This document shows, piece by piece, positions 14,974 to 23,232 of a stretch of 46,445 nucleotides of DNA. A program made the position numbers and the translations under genes. The stretch comes from Belnapia moabensis DSM 16746 (GTDB taxonomy: Bacteria; Pseudomonadota; Alphaproteobacteria; Acetobacterales; Acetobacteraceae). The DNA lies in NCBI RefSeq assembly GCF_000745835.1, contig NZ_JQKB01000044.1, positions 1-46,445 on the forward strand. Direction: 5' to 3'. The first letter of the stretch is position 1, and every line of letters starts with the position of its first letter. Under the pieces are notes generated by a model. That model saw nothing but the letters and a program-made list of their open reading frames with translations. It was not told the origin of the DNA and made no database searches.

Positions 14974-16067
14974 GGCCCGCACTCCTCGAACTCGGTCAGC
15001 CAGTCATCGCCCAGCGGGCGGCTCGCCACCCTGCGGAACTTGGGCATGGCGGAAAGCAGAACAACCGGCAAGGGCTGTACGGCGGGCAAGCCATCGCCGC
15101 CCATGATGCCGGGGGCGTGGAACCAGGCGAGCCGGTTGACGAAGCCGCCGCGCAGCAGACCGGCGGCGAGGCCGGCGCCGCCTTCGGCGAGCACCCGCGT
15201 GACGCCGCGCTGGGCCAGGGCACCGAGCAGGGCGGCGAGGTCGAGGCCGGGCTTCGCGCGGGGGACGGAGAGAATCTGGACGCCGGCCTCCTGGAAAGGG
15301 GCCAGCACGCCGGGGCGCTGGTTGGTGCGGGTGGCGATCCAGGTCGGCACCTCGCGGGCCGTCTGCACCAGCCGGGAGGCGAGGGGGGTGCGCAGGCGGC
15401 TGTCGGCGACGACACGGGCCAGCGGCACGCGGGCGGTGCCGGGGAGGCGGGCGGTCAGCTCCGGGTCGTCGGCCAGGACGGTGCCGCTGCCGACCAGGAT
15501 GGCGTCGTGCCGGGCGCGCAGCGCATGGGCTTCGCGGCGAGCGGCGGAGCCGGTGATCCACTGGCTCTCGCCGGTGGAGGTGGCGATGCGGCCGTCGAGC
15601 GTCGTCGCCAGCTTGAGGGTGACGAGGGGGAGGCCGGTGGTGATGCGGCGGGCGAAGCCGGCATTCTGGCGGCGGGCTTCCTCGCCCATCAGGCCGAGCT
15701 CGACGATGACGCCGGCCTCGCGCAGGCGTTGCAGGCCGCGGCCGTCGACGCGGGGGTCGGGGTCGCCGGTGGCGACGACGACGCGGCTGACGCCGGCGCG
15801 GATCAGGGCATCGCAGCAGGGGGGGGTGCGGCCCCAATGGGAGCAGGGCTCCAGGGTGACGTAGGCGGTGGCGCCGCGGGCGGCCTCCCCGGCGCGGTCG
15901 AGGGCCTGGGTCTCGGCATGGGGGCGGCCGCCGGGTTGGGTCCAGCCGCGGCCGACCACCTGCCCGTCCTTCACCAGCACGCAGCCGACCGCCGGGTTCG
16001 GCCAGGTATTGCCGAGGCCGCGCCGCGCGAGGGCCAGCGCGGCCGCCATGTGCTCCCGATCCGTCAT
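14955..16067 (-). CDS. ribD: Bifunctional riboflavin deaminase/reductase RibD
   Basis: This is a protein of about 370 residues. The N-terminal deaminase domain carries the zinc motif HAETQAL and EPCSHWGRTPPCCDALI. The C-terminal reductase domain (from about residue 150) begins VTLKLATTLDGRIATSTGESQWITG and includes RVLAEGGAGLAAGLL. It converts the GTP cyclohydrolase II product to 5-amino-6-ribitylamino-uracil 5'-phosphate. ATG 16067 was preferred to a GTG at 16076 that overlaps the sensor-kinase stop. It heads the ribD-ribE-ribBX-ribH-nusB-thiL chain. No FMN riboswitch is seen upstream because the preceding gene abuts it. Confidence 0.95.
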   Translation of the reverse strand: MTDREHMAAALALARRGLGNTWPNPAVGCVLVKDGQVVGRGWTQPGGRPHAETQALDRAGEAARGATAYVTLEPCSHWGRTPPCCDALIRAGVSRVVVATGDPDPRVDGRGLQRLREAGVIVELGLMGEEARRQNAGFARRITTGLPLVTLKLATTLDGRIATSTGESQWITGSAARREAHALRARHDAILVGSGTVLADDPELTARLPGTARVPLARVVADSRLRTPLASRLVQTAREVPTWIATRTNQRPGVLAPFQEAGVQILSVPRAKPGLDLAALLGALAQRGVTRVLAEGGAGLAAGLLRGGFVNRLAWFHAPGIMGGDGLPAVQPLPVVLLSAMPKFRRVASRPLGDDWLTEFEECGPCSPGS

Positions 16068-16075
16068 GCGGCGCA

Positions 16076-17437
16076 CTATGGGCCGGGCGGGCCGGGCGGC
16101 AAAGCCAGCTCCACCCGGAGGCCGGGGGCGGCATCGCCGAGGGTGAGGCGGGCGCCGTGCAGTTCCGCCACCGCCGCGACCAGGGCGAGGCCGAGGCCGG
16201 CACCGGGGCGGCTGCGGGCGGCGTCCAGCCGGTGGAAGCGGCGGAGGGCGGCCTCGCGCTGATTGGGGGGAATGCCCTCGCCGTCGTCCTCCACGGTGAG
16301 CACGCGGCCGGGGGTAAGGGCGAGGCGGATGCGGCCGCCCTCGCGTCCGTGCTTCACCGCGTTCTCCAGCAGGTTGGCGAGGGCCTGGGTCAGCAGCTCG
16401 CGGTCGCCGAAGCCCGCGATGCCGGGGGGGATGTCGGTTTCCAGGCGCTGGCCGCGGTCCTCAGCGGCGGGGGCGTAGACTTCGGCGACCGTTGCGGCGA
16501 GGGCGCTGAGGTCCAAGGGGGCGAAGCCGGCGCGGCGGGCGCCGCTCTCGATCTGGGCGATGCGGAGCAGGGCGGCGAAGATCTCCAGCAGCTGCTCGCA
16601 GTCGCGCAGCGCGGCCTCGGTGGCCGGGCGCCAGGTGGCGTCGTCCTCGGCGCGGAGGGCGGCTTCCAGCCGGCCGCGCAGGCGGGTGAGGGGGGTGCGG
16701 AGGTCGTGGGCGATGTCGTCCGTCACCTGGCGGAGGGTCTGCATCAGCGCCTGCACCCGGTCGAGCGCGGCGTTGATGCGGCGGGCCAGGCGGTCGAACT
16801 CGTCGCCGCCCGCGCGGATGGGGAGGCGGTGGCCGATCTCGCCCGATTCGACGCGGGCCAGCGCCGCATCCATGGCGGCGGCGCGGCGGGTGACGCCGCG
16901 GCCCATCAGCAGGCCGCCGAGCAGGCCGAGCAGCGCCGCGCCGCCGCCGACCCAGCCGGCGGCACCGAGCAGCAGCGATTCGAGCTGGCGGACGGGGGCG
17001 ACGTCGCGGGCGACGACGAGGAAGCCGCCGCCTGGGAGCGGGGTGCCGAGGGCGAGCAACTCGGCTGGGTCGGCTTCCTCTGCGGCTTCGAGGCGGAGGC
17101 TGGACCAGCCGGGGGATTCGGGAGCGCTGGCGAGGTTGCCGGCGAGACGTTCGCCTTCCGGCCCGGCGAGCAGGTAGTATTGCGTGCCGCTGCGGTCGGC
17201 GGCGAGGCGAGCCTCGATGGAGAGGGCGGCCGAGCGGGGGCCACCGAGGCGGGCGGCCTGGACCAGCAACCCGCGGTCGCGATCGACCTCCTGGGCGAGC
17301 TGGCGGAGGGCAAAGCCGGTGGTCGCCCACCAGGCGATGCCGGAGAGGGCGGCGGTGCCGAGCAGGGTCAGCAGCAGGTGCAGAAGGGTGACGCGGAAGG
17401 TGGTGGTGCGCCACCAGCGGGTCGCGCGCTCGCTCAT
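16076..17437 (-). CDS. Two-component sensor histidine kinase (EnvZ/CpxA-like)
   Basis: This is a 453-residue membrane kinase. TM1 lies at about 15-36, a periplasmic sensor of about 115 residues follows, TM2 is at about 156-178, then HAMP at about 180-235. The dimerisation domain carries phospho-acceptor His244 in DDIAHDLRTPLTRLRG. The ATPase has the N-box LANLLENAVKHG, the G1 box VEDDGEGIP, and the G2 region PGAGLGLALV. It follows the response-regulator gene by 60 nt and abuts ribD. The divergent genes (fasciclin, DegP) suggest an envelope-stress signal; that is inference. Confidence 0.93.
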   Translation of the reverse strand: MSERATRWWRTTTFRVTLLHLLLTLLGTAALSGIAWWATTGFALRQLAQEVDRDRGLLVQAARLGGPRSAALSIEARLAADRSGTQYYLLAGPEGERLAGNLASAPESPGWSSLRLEAAEEADPAELLALGTPLPGGGFLVVARDVAPVRQLESLLLGAAGWVGGGAALLGLLGGLLMGRGVTRRAAAMDAALARVESGEIGHRLPIRAGGDEFDRLARRINAALDRVQALMQTLRQVTDDIAHDLRTPLTRLRGRLEAALRAEDDATWRPATEAALRDCEQLLEIFAALLRIAQIESGARRAGFAPLDLSALAATVAEVYAPAAEDRGQRLETDIPPGIAGFGDRELLTQALANLLENAVKHGREGGRIRLALTPGRVLTVEDDGEGIPPNQREAALRRFHRLDAARSRPGAGLGLALVAAVAELHGARLTLGDAAPGLRVELALPPGPPGP

Positions 17438-17497
17438 CGGGCGGCCCTCGGCCTGGCCGTGGCGGCCGAGGCCGAAACGGGGGCGCCTTGGGGAGAA

Positions 17498-18166
17498 TCA
17501 GTCCGGGGCGCGGATGGCATAGCCGGCGCCGCGCATGGTGTGGATGAGGGGCGGCTCGCCGAGCTTGGCGCGCAGCCGGCTCATATGCGTCTCGACCACG
17601 CTGGTCTTCGGGTCGAAATGGAAGTCCCAGACGCCCTCCAGCAGCATGGTCCGCGTGACCACCTGGCCGGTGCGGCGCATCAGGTATTCGAGCAGGCGGA
17701 ATTCGCGGGGCTGCAATTCGATGCGGCGGCCGGCACGGGTGACGGCGCGGCGGAGCAGGTCCATCTCGAGGTCGGCGACCTGGAGGGTGGTCGCCTCGGT
17801 TGCCATGGGCGGGCGGCGGGCGAGGGCGTTGAGCCTCGCCATCAGCTCGGCGAAGGCGAAGGGCTTGCCGAGATAGTCGTCGGCGCCGGCCTCCAGACCC
17901 TCGACACGGTCGCCGATGCCGGTGCGGGCGGTCAGGAACAGGACCGGGGTGCGGAGGCCGGCGGCGCGAAGCGCCCGAACGAGGGCGAGGCCGTCGAGCT
18001 TCGGCAGCATGCGGTCGACCACCAGCACATCATGGCTCGCCTGCATGGCGAGATGGAGGCCGTCCGGGCCGTCGGCGGCGTGGTCGACCACATGGCCGGC
18101 CTCGGTCAGGCCGCGGCGGATGAAGCCCGCGGTCTCTGCATCGTCCTCGACCAGCAGGATCTTCAC
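17498..18166 (-). CDS. OmpR-family response regulator
   Basis: This 222-residue protein has a receiver domain at 1-115 with the acidic pair Asp8/Asp9, phospho-acceptor Asp51 (VVDRMLP), Thr79 and Lys101 (GKPF). A winged-helix effector domain follows at about 125-220, with LQPREFRLLEYLMRRTGQVVTR and SVVETHMSRLRAKLG, and GAGYAIR at the end. The start is GTG, served by purine-rich GAGGGAC copies. It diverges from the fasciclin gene over 105 nt and precedes its cognate kinase. Regulation of the divergent fasciclin/degP genes is plausible, not shown. Confidence 0.95.
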   Translation of the reverse strand: MKILLVEDDAETAGFIRRGLTEAGHVVDHAADGPDGLHLAMQASHDVLVVDRMLPKLDGLALVRALRAAGLRTPVLFLTARTGIGDRVEGLEAGADDYLGKPFAFAELMARLNALARRPPMATEATTLQVADLEMDLLRRAVTRAGRRIELQPREFRLLEYLMRRTGQVVTRTMLLEGVWDFHFDPKTSVVETHMSRLRAKLGEPPLIHTMRGAGYAIRAPD

Positions 18167-18175
18167 GCTGTCCCG

Positions 18176-18189
18176 GTCCCTCGTCCCTC
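18176..18189. repeat. Tandem heptamer GTCCCTC x2 upstream of response regulator
   Basis: Two exact, adjacent copies of GTCCCTC (18176-18182 and 18183-18189) lie 9 nt upstream of the regulator start. Read on the minus strand they are GAGGGAC and can act as ribosome-binding sites. Their tandem arrangement also resembles direct-repeat sites of OmpR-type regulators, so an autoregulatory site is possible. Confidence 0.35.
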
Positions 18190-18271
18190 ACCGGACAATA
18201 GGCAGAGGTGGATCGAATGCGAACTCCCCTGGCCCACGGGGCTTCTGCCCTCGCCAGACAAGGAATCCCCC

Positions 18272-18829
18272 ATGCGACGCCTCCCCCTCCTCGCCGCCGC
18301 CGGGCTGCTGCTCGGCGCCGCCGGGCTGCTGCTCGGCGCCGGCGCCGCCCGTGCCCAGGACTGCCTGCAGGTGATGGCCGGCGACCCGCGGCTCAGCAGC
18401 TTCGTCGAGGCGCTGAACCGTACCGGCCAGGCCGAGCTGCTGCATGGCAGCGGGCCCTTCACCATCCTCGCGCCCGATAACGGCGCGATCGCCCGGGTGC
18501 CGGTGAATATCCGCGACGACCTGATGGGCTCGCAGCCCGGTGCCGATGTCGACCCGGTGCGTGGGCCGGCGGTGGTCAATGCGCAGATGATCGACGGGCG
18601 GCACATGGCCCGCGAGGTGGAGGGGCGCGACCGCGTGACGGTCAGGACGCGCAACGGCAACATGCTGCTGATCCAGCGTGGGGCGGACGGGCAGTACACG
18701 CTGGTGCCGGAGCGCGGCGGCTTCGGCGCGGGCGGCATCCGCCAGGTCGAGCCGGCGCATGTGGTGCAGGCCGACATCCCGTGCAGCAACGGCGTCGTCC
18801 ATATCGTGGACCGCGTGCTGGTGCGCTGA
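18272..18829 (+). CDS. Exported fasciclin-domain protein
   Basis: This is a 185-residue protein. A clear signal peptide (MRRLPLLAAAGLLLGAAG..., cleavage near ARAQ-D) is followed by one FAS1-like domain. It shows RLSSFVEALNRTGQAELLHGSGPFTILAPDNGAI for the H1 region and VHIVDRVLVR for the H2 region at the C-terminus. Two cysteines flank the domain (DCLQ and IPCSNG) and may form a disulfide. It is likely a periplasmic or surface adhesion or envelope protein. AAGGAA lies about 7 nt upstream of the ATG. It is divergent from the two-component system and followed by a degP gene 120 nt later. Confidence 0.9.
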   Translation: MRRLPLLAAAGLLLGAAGLLLGAGAARAQDCLQVMAGDPRLSSFVEALNRTGQAELLHGSGPFTILAPDNGAIARVPVNIRDDLMGSQPGADVDPVRGPAVVNAQMIDGRHMAREVEGRDRVTVRTRNGNMLLIQRGADGQYTLVPERGGFGAGGIRQVEPAHVVQADIPCSNGVVHIVDRVLVR

Positions 18830-18839
18830 ACGGGCGCTT

Positions 18840-18857
18840 CCATACCGATCCGTATGG
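18840..18857. promoter_or_regulatory. Inverted repeat upstream of degP
   Basis: CCATAC-CGATCC-GTATGG forms a perfect 6-bp inverted repeat with a 6-nt spacer, 11 nt after the fasciclin stop and about 92 nt before the protease start. There is no U-tract, so an operator is more likely than a terminator. Confidence 0.35.
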
Positions 18858-18949
18858 TTCGGGGCAGGAAGCCCGCAGGTGCCTGGGGCTTTGATGGGGG
18901 CATGGCGGTCGCCCTGGAGCGGCCGCCCCTCAGGAAGGAGCCTCCATCG

Positions 18950-20383
18950 ATGACTCGCATCACCAAGATCCTGGCCGGCGGCGCACTGGCGCTGGCGCTC
19001 GGCACCACGGCGCTGACGCCCTTCGTCCCGCCGGCCACGGCGCAATCGGCCGCCCAGCCGGCGACGGCCGTCGCGCTGCCGCGGCCGGTGGGGCCGGATT
19101 TCGCCGATCTCGCGGCGCGGGTGGCACCGGCGGTCGTGCGCATCAGCATCACCGGCCATACCGAGGCGACGCCGGCGCAGGTGCCGCCCGAGCTTCGCGG
19201 CACGCCTTTCGAGCGCTTCTTCCGGCAGCGCCAGGGGCCGACCGAGCGGCGGGTCATGGGTCAGGGGAGCGGGTTCATCATCGACCCGGCCGGCTATGTC
19301 GTGACCAACAACCATGTCGTCGGCCAGGCGGATTCGGTGAAGGTGGAGCTGGCGGACGGCCGGCAGCTGCCGGCCCGCGTCGTCGGCACCGACCCGAAGA
19401 CGGACCTCGCCCTCATCAAGATCGAGGCGGGCGGCGACCTGCCGACCGTGGCCTTCGGGAACAGCGACCAGCTGCGGGTCGGCGAGTGGGTGCTGGCGAT
19501 GGGCAACCCGTTCGGGCTCGGCGGGACGGCGACGGCGGGCATCGTCTCGGCGCGCGGGCGGCAGATCGGCGCAGGGCCCTATGACGACTTCATCCAGACC
19601 GATGCCTCGATCAACCCAGGCAATTCGGGCGGGCCGCTGTTCAATTCGCAGGGCCAGGTGGTCGGGGTGAATGCGGCGATCTTCTCGCCCTCGGGCGGCA
19701 ATATCGGAATCGGTTTTGCCATCCCCGCCTCGCTGGCGCAGTCGGTCATCGGCCAGCTGAAGGAGCATGGGAAGGTCGAGCGCGGCTGGCTCGGCGTCTC
19801 GATGCAGGCGATCGACCCGGCGCTGGCGAGCGCGCTTGGCTTGCCAGGGAACAAGGGCGCGCTGATCGGCGGGCTGGAGGCGGATGGGCCGGCGGCCAGG
19901 GCCGGGCTGCAGCCGGGCGACGTCGTCACGGCGGTGGATGGCCATGCGGTCGCCGCGCCGCGGGATCTGGCCGAGGCGGTGGGTGAGCAGCGGCCGGGCG
20001 CGACCATCACCCTCGGCCTGCTGCGGGATGGGAAGCCGGTGGAGCAGCGGGTGACGCTGGCCGGCATCCCGGACCAGCAGGAGGCGAAGGGCGGGCCAGG
20101 GCAGTCGCAGTCCTCGGGCAATCTCGGCCTGGCGCTGGCGCCGCGTGACCGGGGTGGCCAGGGTGCGGTGGTGGCCGAGGTGCAGCCCGATAGCGTGGCC
20201 GCGACGCAGGGCTTGCAGCCGGGCGATGTCATCCTCCGTGCCGGGGACCGAGCGGTGAGCGCGCCGCGCGACGTGGCCGAGGCCGTTGGTGCCGCGCGGC
20301 GGGCCAACAAGCCGGCGATCGCGCTGCAGATCGAGCGCGATGGCGGGCGGGCCTTCGTCGCCCTGCCGCTGAAGGCAGGCTGA
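18950..20383 (+). CDS. Do/DegP-type periplasmic serine endoprotease
   Basis: This is a 477-residue HtrA protease. A signal peptide covers about the first 32 residues (ending ATAQS). The trypsin-like domain has the full triad: His122 (TNNHVV), Asp152 (DPKTDLALIKI) and Ser226 (NPGNSGGPLFN). Two PDZ domains follow, at about 260-350 (VERGWLGVSMQAID..., LQPGDVVTAVDG) and 375-475 (LGLALAPRD..., LQPGDVILRAGD). It degrades or refolds damaged envelope proteins. The start at 18950 has a strong AGGAAGGAG. The position beside an OmpR/EnvZ-type pair recalls CpxRA-DegP logic. Confidence 0.95.
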   Translation: MTRITKILAGGALALALGTTALTPFVPPATAQSAAQPATAVALPRPVGPDFADLAARVAPAVVRISITGHTEATPAQVPPELRGTPFERFFRQRQGPTERRVMGQGSGFIIDPAGYVVTNNHVVGQADSVKVELADGRQLPARVVGTDPKTDLALIKIEAGGDLPTVAFGNSDQLRVGEWVLAMGNPFGLGGTATAGIVSARGRQIGAGPYDDFIQTDASINPGNSGGPLFNSQGQVVGVNAAIFSPSGGNIGIGFAIPASLAQSVIGQLKEHGKVERGWLGVSMQAIDPALASALGLPGNKGALIGGLEADGPAARAGLQPGDVVTAVDGHAVAAPRDLAEAVGEQRPGATITLGLLRDGKPVEQRVTLAGIPDQQEAKGGPGQSQSSGNLGLALAPRDRGGQGAVVAEVQPDSVAATQGLQPGDVILRAGDRAVSAPRDVAEAVGAARRANKPAIALQIERDGGRAFVALPLKAG

Positions 20384-20619
20384 CGGCGCGTGCCGTCACC
20401 GGTGCTTCGGGCCGGTGGCGGGGATTGCGGGGCGGCGCCCGGTGGCTTCGGCACGCGGGCGCCGCTTCGGCCTGTCGCGGGCGGCCCATGCATTGCATAC
20501 TGTTTCTCACGGCCGCCGCGGATTGACGCCGAGGCGGCGGGCGCGCATGGCGGGGCTCCGCCGACATGGTCGAGGAGCCGGCGTCCGTCTTGCGGGGGCG
20601 CGGCCGAGGGAGAAGAGGC

Positions 20620-21906
20620 ATGGAACCCTGGCAGCTCACCGCCACCGCCGCCGCGGCGAAGCTCCGGGAGGGCCGCCTCACCGCCGAGGCGCTGGTGCGC
20701 TCCTGCCTCGAGCGCATCGCCGAGCGGGAGCCGGTGGTGAAGGCCTGGACCTTCCTCGACCCGCTGCTCGCCATCGCCAGCGCGCGCGAGGTGGACAAGG
20801 CCCACACCATGGGCGTGCTGCATGGGCTGCCGATTGGCGTGAAGGACATGATCGAGACGGCGGACATGCCGACCACCTACAATTCGCCGATCTACCAGGG
20901 GCTGCGGCAAGGGCGGGACGCGGCCTGCGTCGGCATCGCGCGCGGCGAAGGGGCGGTGATCCTCGGCAAGACGGATACGGTGGAATTCGCCGCGGCCGGG
21001 CGGCGGGCGTTGACCCGCAACCCGCATGACACGGCGCGGACGCCGGGCGGCTCCTCCTCCGGCTCGGCGGCGGCGGTCGCGGACGGGATGGTGCCGCTGG
21101 CCTTCGGCACCCAGACCGGCGGCAGCACGATCCGCCCGGCCTCCTTCTGCGGCGTCTACGCGATGAAGCCGACGCATGGGGTGGTGAACACCGAGGGCGC
21201 CAAGCGCTACTCGCACACGCTGGATACCATCGGCTGGTATGGGCGGGCGCCGGAGGACCTGCGGCTGGTGGCGGAGGCCTTCCGCCTCTTCGACCTCGAC
21301 CAGCCGTTCGGCAAGCCGCTGACGCAATTGCGCATCGGCATCTGCCAGGGGCCGAACTGGCATCTGGCCGAACAGTCCTCGCATGAGGCGCTGCTGCTGG
21401 CGGCGCGGCGGCTGGAGGCGGCGGGGGCCATCGTCGAGGAGCTGGCGCTGCCGCAGGCCTTCGAGGGCATCACCGAGGCGCAGCGCGTGGTGCTGCTGGG
21501 CGAGGGGCGCGGTGCCTTCCTGCAGGAATACGTCGCGGCGCATGACAGGCTGCATGCCGACTTCCGCGATCGCGTCGAGAATTTCGCCGGCATCAGCGGG
21601 GCGCAGCTGGCGGGGGCCTACAACCTGGCGGCGGAGTGCCGGAAGCTCTTCGACGCGCTCTTCCCGCGCTTCGACGCGGTGCTGACGCCGGCGGCGGTGG
21701 GCGAGGCGCCGCTCGGGCGGCAGGATACCGGCAACCCGGTCTTCAACAGCATGTGGACGCTGCTGCATGTGCCCTGCATCGCCATCCCCACCACGCGCGG
21801 ACCGCATGGCATGCCGGTGGGCGTTCAGATCGTGGGGCCGCGCTTCGGCGATGCGGCGCTGCTGGATGTGGCGGCGCTGGTCGGGCCGGTGATCGACCAG
21901 CCCTGA
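20620..21906 (+). CDS. Amidase-signature-family hydrolase
   Basis: This 428-residue amidase-signature enzyme has the Ser-cisSer-Lys catalytic triad: Lys75 in GLPIGVKDMIET, the cis-Ser in TPGGSSSGSAAAVA (about residue 146), and nucleophile Ser169 in GTQTGGSTIRPAS. The length is shorter than typical GatA (about 480), and no gatB/gatC are nearby, so it is a general amidase rather than the tRNA amidotransferase subunit. The start at 20620 is preceded by GAGGGAGAAGAGG. It is convergent with the rut-like operon. The substrate is unknown. Confidence 0.9.
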   Translation: MEPWQLTATAAAAKLREGRLTAEALVRSCLERIAEREPVVKAWTFLDPLLAIASAREVDKAHTMGVLHGLPIGVKDMIETADMPTTYNSPIYQGLRQGRDAACVGIARGEGAVILGKTDTVEFAAAGRRALTRNPHDTARTPGGSSSGSAAAVADGMVPLAFGTQTGGSTIRPASFCGVYAMKPTHGVVNTEGAKRYSHTLDTIGWYGRAPEDLRLVAEAFRLFDLDQPFGKPLTQLRIGICQGPNWHLAEQSSHEALLLAARRLEAAGAIVEELALPQAFEGITEAQRVVLLGEGRGAFLQEYVAAHDRLHADFRDRVENFAGISGAQLAGAYNLAAECRKLFDALFPRFDAVLTPAAVGEAPLGRQDTGNPVFNSMWTLLHVPCIAIPTTRGPHGMPVGVQIVGPRFGDAALLDVAALVGPVIDQP

Positions 21907-21939
21907 GTCGGGGAGGCGGTGGCCTCCCCAGACATTCCA

Positions 21940-22521
21940 TCAGGCGATGGTGCAGGCTTCCTCGAAGGCGAGGCGCGGCAGGCGGTCGAAGACGCCGCTC
22001 GGGTCGCCATGGCCGATATTGACGAGGAAGTTGGACTTCACCGTGGTGCCGGCGAAGAAGGCCTCGTCGCACTTCGCCTTGTCGAAGCCGGACATGGCGC
22101 CGACATCGAGGCCGACGAGCTTCGCCGCCATCATCAGGTAGGCGCCCTGGAGCGTCGCGTTGCGGAAGGCGGTCTCCGCCGCCAGTTCCGGGCTGGAGGT
22201 GAACCAGGAGCGGGCATCGGCATGCGGGAAGAGCTGCGGCAGCTTCTCGTAGAATTCCATGTCCTGCGCGACGATGACGCAGACCGGCGCGCTCATCGTC
22301 TTGGCGAGGTTGCCGGAGGAGAGGCAGGGGGCGAGCTTGTCCTTGCCCTCCTTCGTGGTGACGAAGACGAAGCGGGCCGGCGAACAATTCGCCGAGGTGG
22401 AGCCCATCTTCAGAATGTCGTAGATTTGCCGCAGCTCCGCCTCGGAGACGGGCTGGTCGGTCCACTTGTTCTGGGTGCGCGCCTTGAGGAAGAGTGCGTC
22501 GATGGCGGCCTGGTCGGGCAT
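21940..22521 (-). CDS. rutE: Malonic semialdehyde reductase-like nitroreductase (RutE type)
   Basis: This 193-residue FMN-dependent nitroreductase-fold protein of the RutE/HadB subgroup starts with the family pattern [38 protein letters not shown]. Further typical segments are [25 protein letters not shown] and [12 protein letters not shown]. In the Rut pathway RutE reduces malonic semialdehyde to 3-hydroxypropionate. It is the last gene of a three-gene operon with an isochorismatase-fold hydrolase and rutA, which strongly supports this role. Confidence 0.88.
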   Translation of the reverse strand: MPDQAAIDALFLKARTQNKWTDQPVSEAELRQIYDILKMGSTSANCSPARFVFVTTKEGKDKLAPCLSSGNLAKTMSAPVCVIVAQDMEFYEKLPQLFPHADARSWFTSSPELAAETAFRNATLQGAYLMMAAKLVGLDVGAMSGFDKAKCDEAFFAGTTVKSNFLVNIGHGDPSGVFDRLPRLAFEEACTIA

Positions 22522-22566
22522 CGTCAGGGTCTCCTTGGTTGCCGCGTGATAGCCTGCCGCGCCGCC

Positions 22567-23232
22567 TCAGTCACCGGTCATCGCGGCCAGCGCCGCTTCC
22601 ACCTCGGCGACCGGCAGGACATCGGCGTATTTCGCCGCCATGGCGTAGAGGTTGGCGAAATGCGGGCTCTCGTGCCGGTCGGCCACCGCCTCCTCCGGCA
22701 CGATCATGCGGAAGCCGCAGGAGAGGCCGTCCACCACCGTCGCCCGCACGCAGCCCGAGGTCGAGCCGCCGGTGACGATGACGATGTCGATGCGGTGGAA
22801 TGTCAGCAGCGAGCGGAGATTGGTCTCGAAAAAGGCGGAGGCCATGCGCTTGTTGATGAGGATATCGCCCGGGGCGCGGTCTGCCCGAGGGTCGAGCGCG
22901 GCGCGGGGCGAGCCTTCCTTGATGTTCTGCAGGCTGTCCGGCGTGTCGGTGCGGGTGCCCCAGACGCCGCAATCCTCGCCGCTCGGCAGGTAGGCGACAT
23001 AGGTCCAGACCACGGGAAGGCGCCGCGCGCGGCATAGCGCAGCGAGGCGGTTGATGTGGCCGATCTGGCCGGGATCGGTCTCGTAGGCGGTGACGTAGGT
23101 GGCGGGCTGGGTGTAGGCGCATTGCACGTCCACATTGACGAGCGCCGCCCGCCGGCCGAAGCCGAAGCGGGCGCGCTGCTCGGCCCGCAGCGCGGCGTAG
23201 AGGGCGCGGGCGCTGCGGCCGTCCTCGATCAT
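22567..23232 (-). CDS. Isochorismatase-fold cysteine amidohydrolase (RutB position)
   Basis: This 221-residue cysteine hydrolase has the catalytic triad Asp35 (NVDVQCAY), Lys128 (INKRMASAFF) and Cys161 (GGSTSGCVRATVVDG). The TSGCVRA signature and the DRHESPHFANLYAMAAKYADV segment resemble N-carbamoylsarcosine amidohydrolases more than E. coli RutB, whose motif is TNVCVES. The start (ATG 23232) overlaps the rutA stop as TGATG. By position it should hydrolyse the (peroxy)ureidoacrylate released by RutA, freeing carbamate. Alternatively it acts on another N-carbamoyl compound. The family is firm; the substrate is inferred. Confidence 0.85.
   Translation of the reverse strand: MIEDGRSARALYAALRAEQRARFGFGRRAALVNVDVQCAYTQPATYVTAYETDPGQIGHINRLAALCRARRLPVVWTYVAYLPSGEDCGVWGTRTDTPDSLQNIKEGSPRAALDPRADRAPGDILINKRMASAFFETNLRSLLTFHRIDIVIVTGGSTSGCVRATVVDGLSCGFRMIVPEEAVADRHESPHFANLYAMAAKYADVLPVAEVEAALAAMTGD

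Noticed and set aside
16060-16160. FMN riboswitch before ribD
   Set aside because: The sensor-kinase gene abuts ribD, leaving no leader, and no RFN consensus pieces were seen.
16157-18829. 890-codon plus-strand open frame
   Set aside because: Most of it is antisense to the sensor kinase and response regulator; only the last 185 codons (fasciclin protein) carry a signal peptide and domain.
18188-19945. 585-codon minus-strand open frame
   Set aside because: Antisense to the fasciclin gene and DegP with its intact catalytic triad; no recognisable domain.
20620-21906. GatA subunit of the tRNA amidotransferase
   Set aside because: The protein is shorter than typical GatA, and no gatC or gatB is adjacent.
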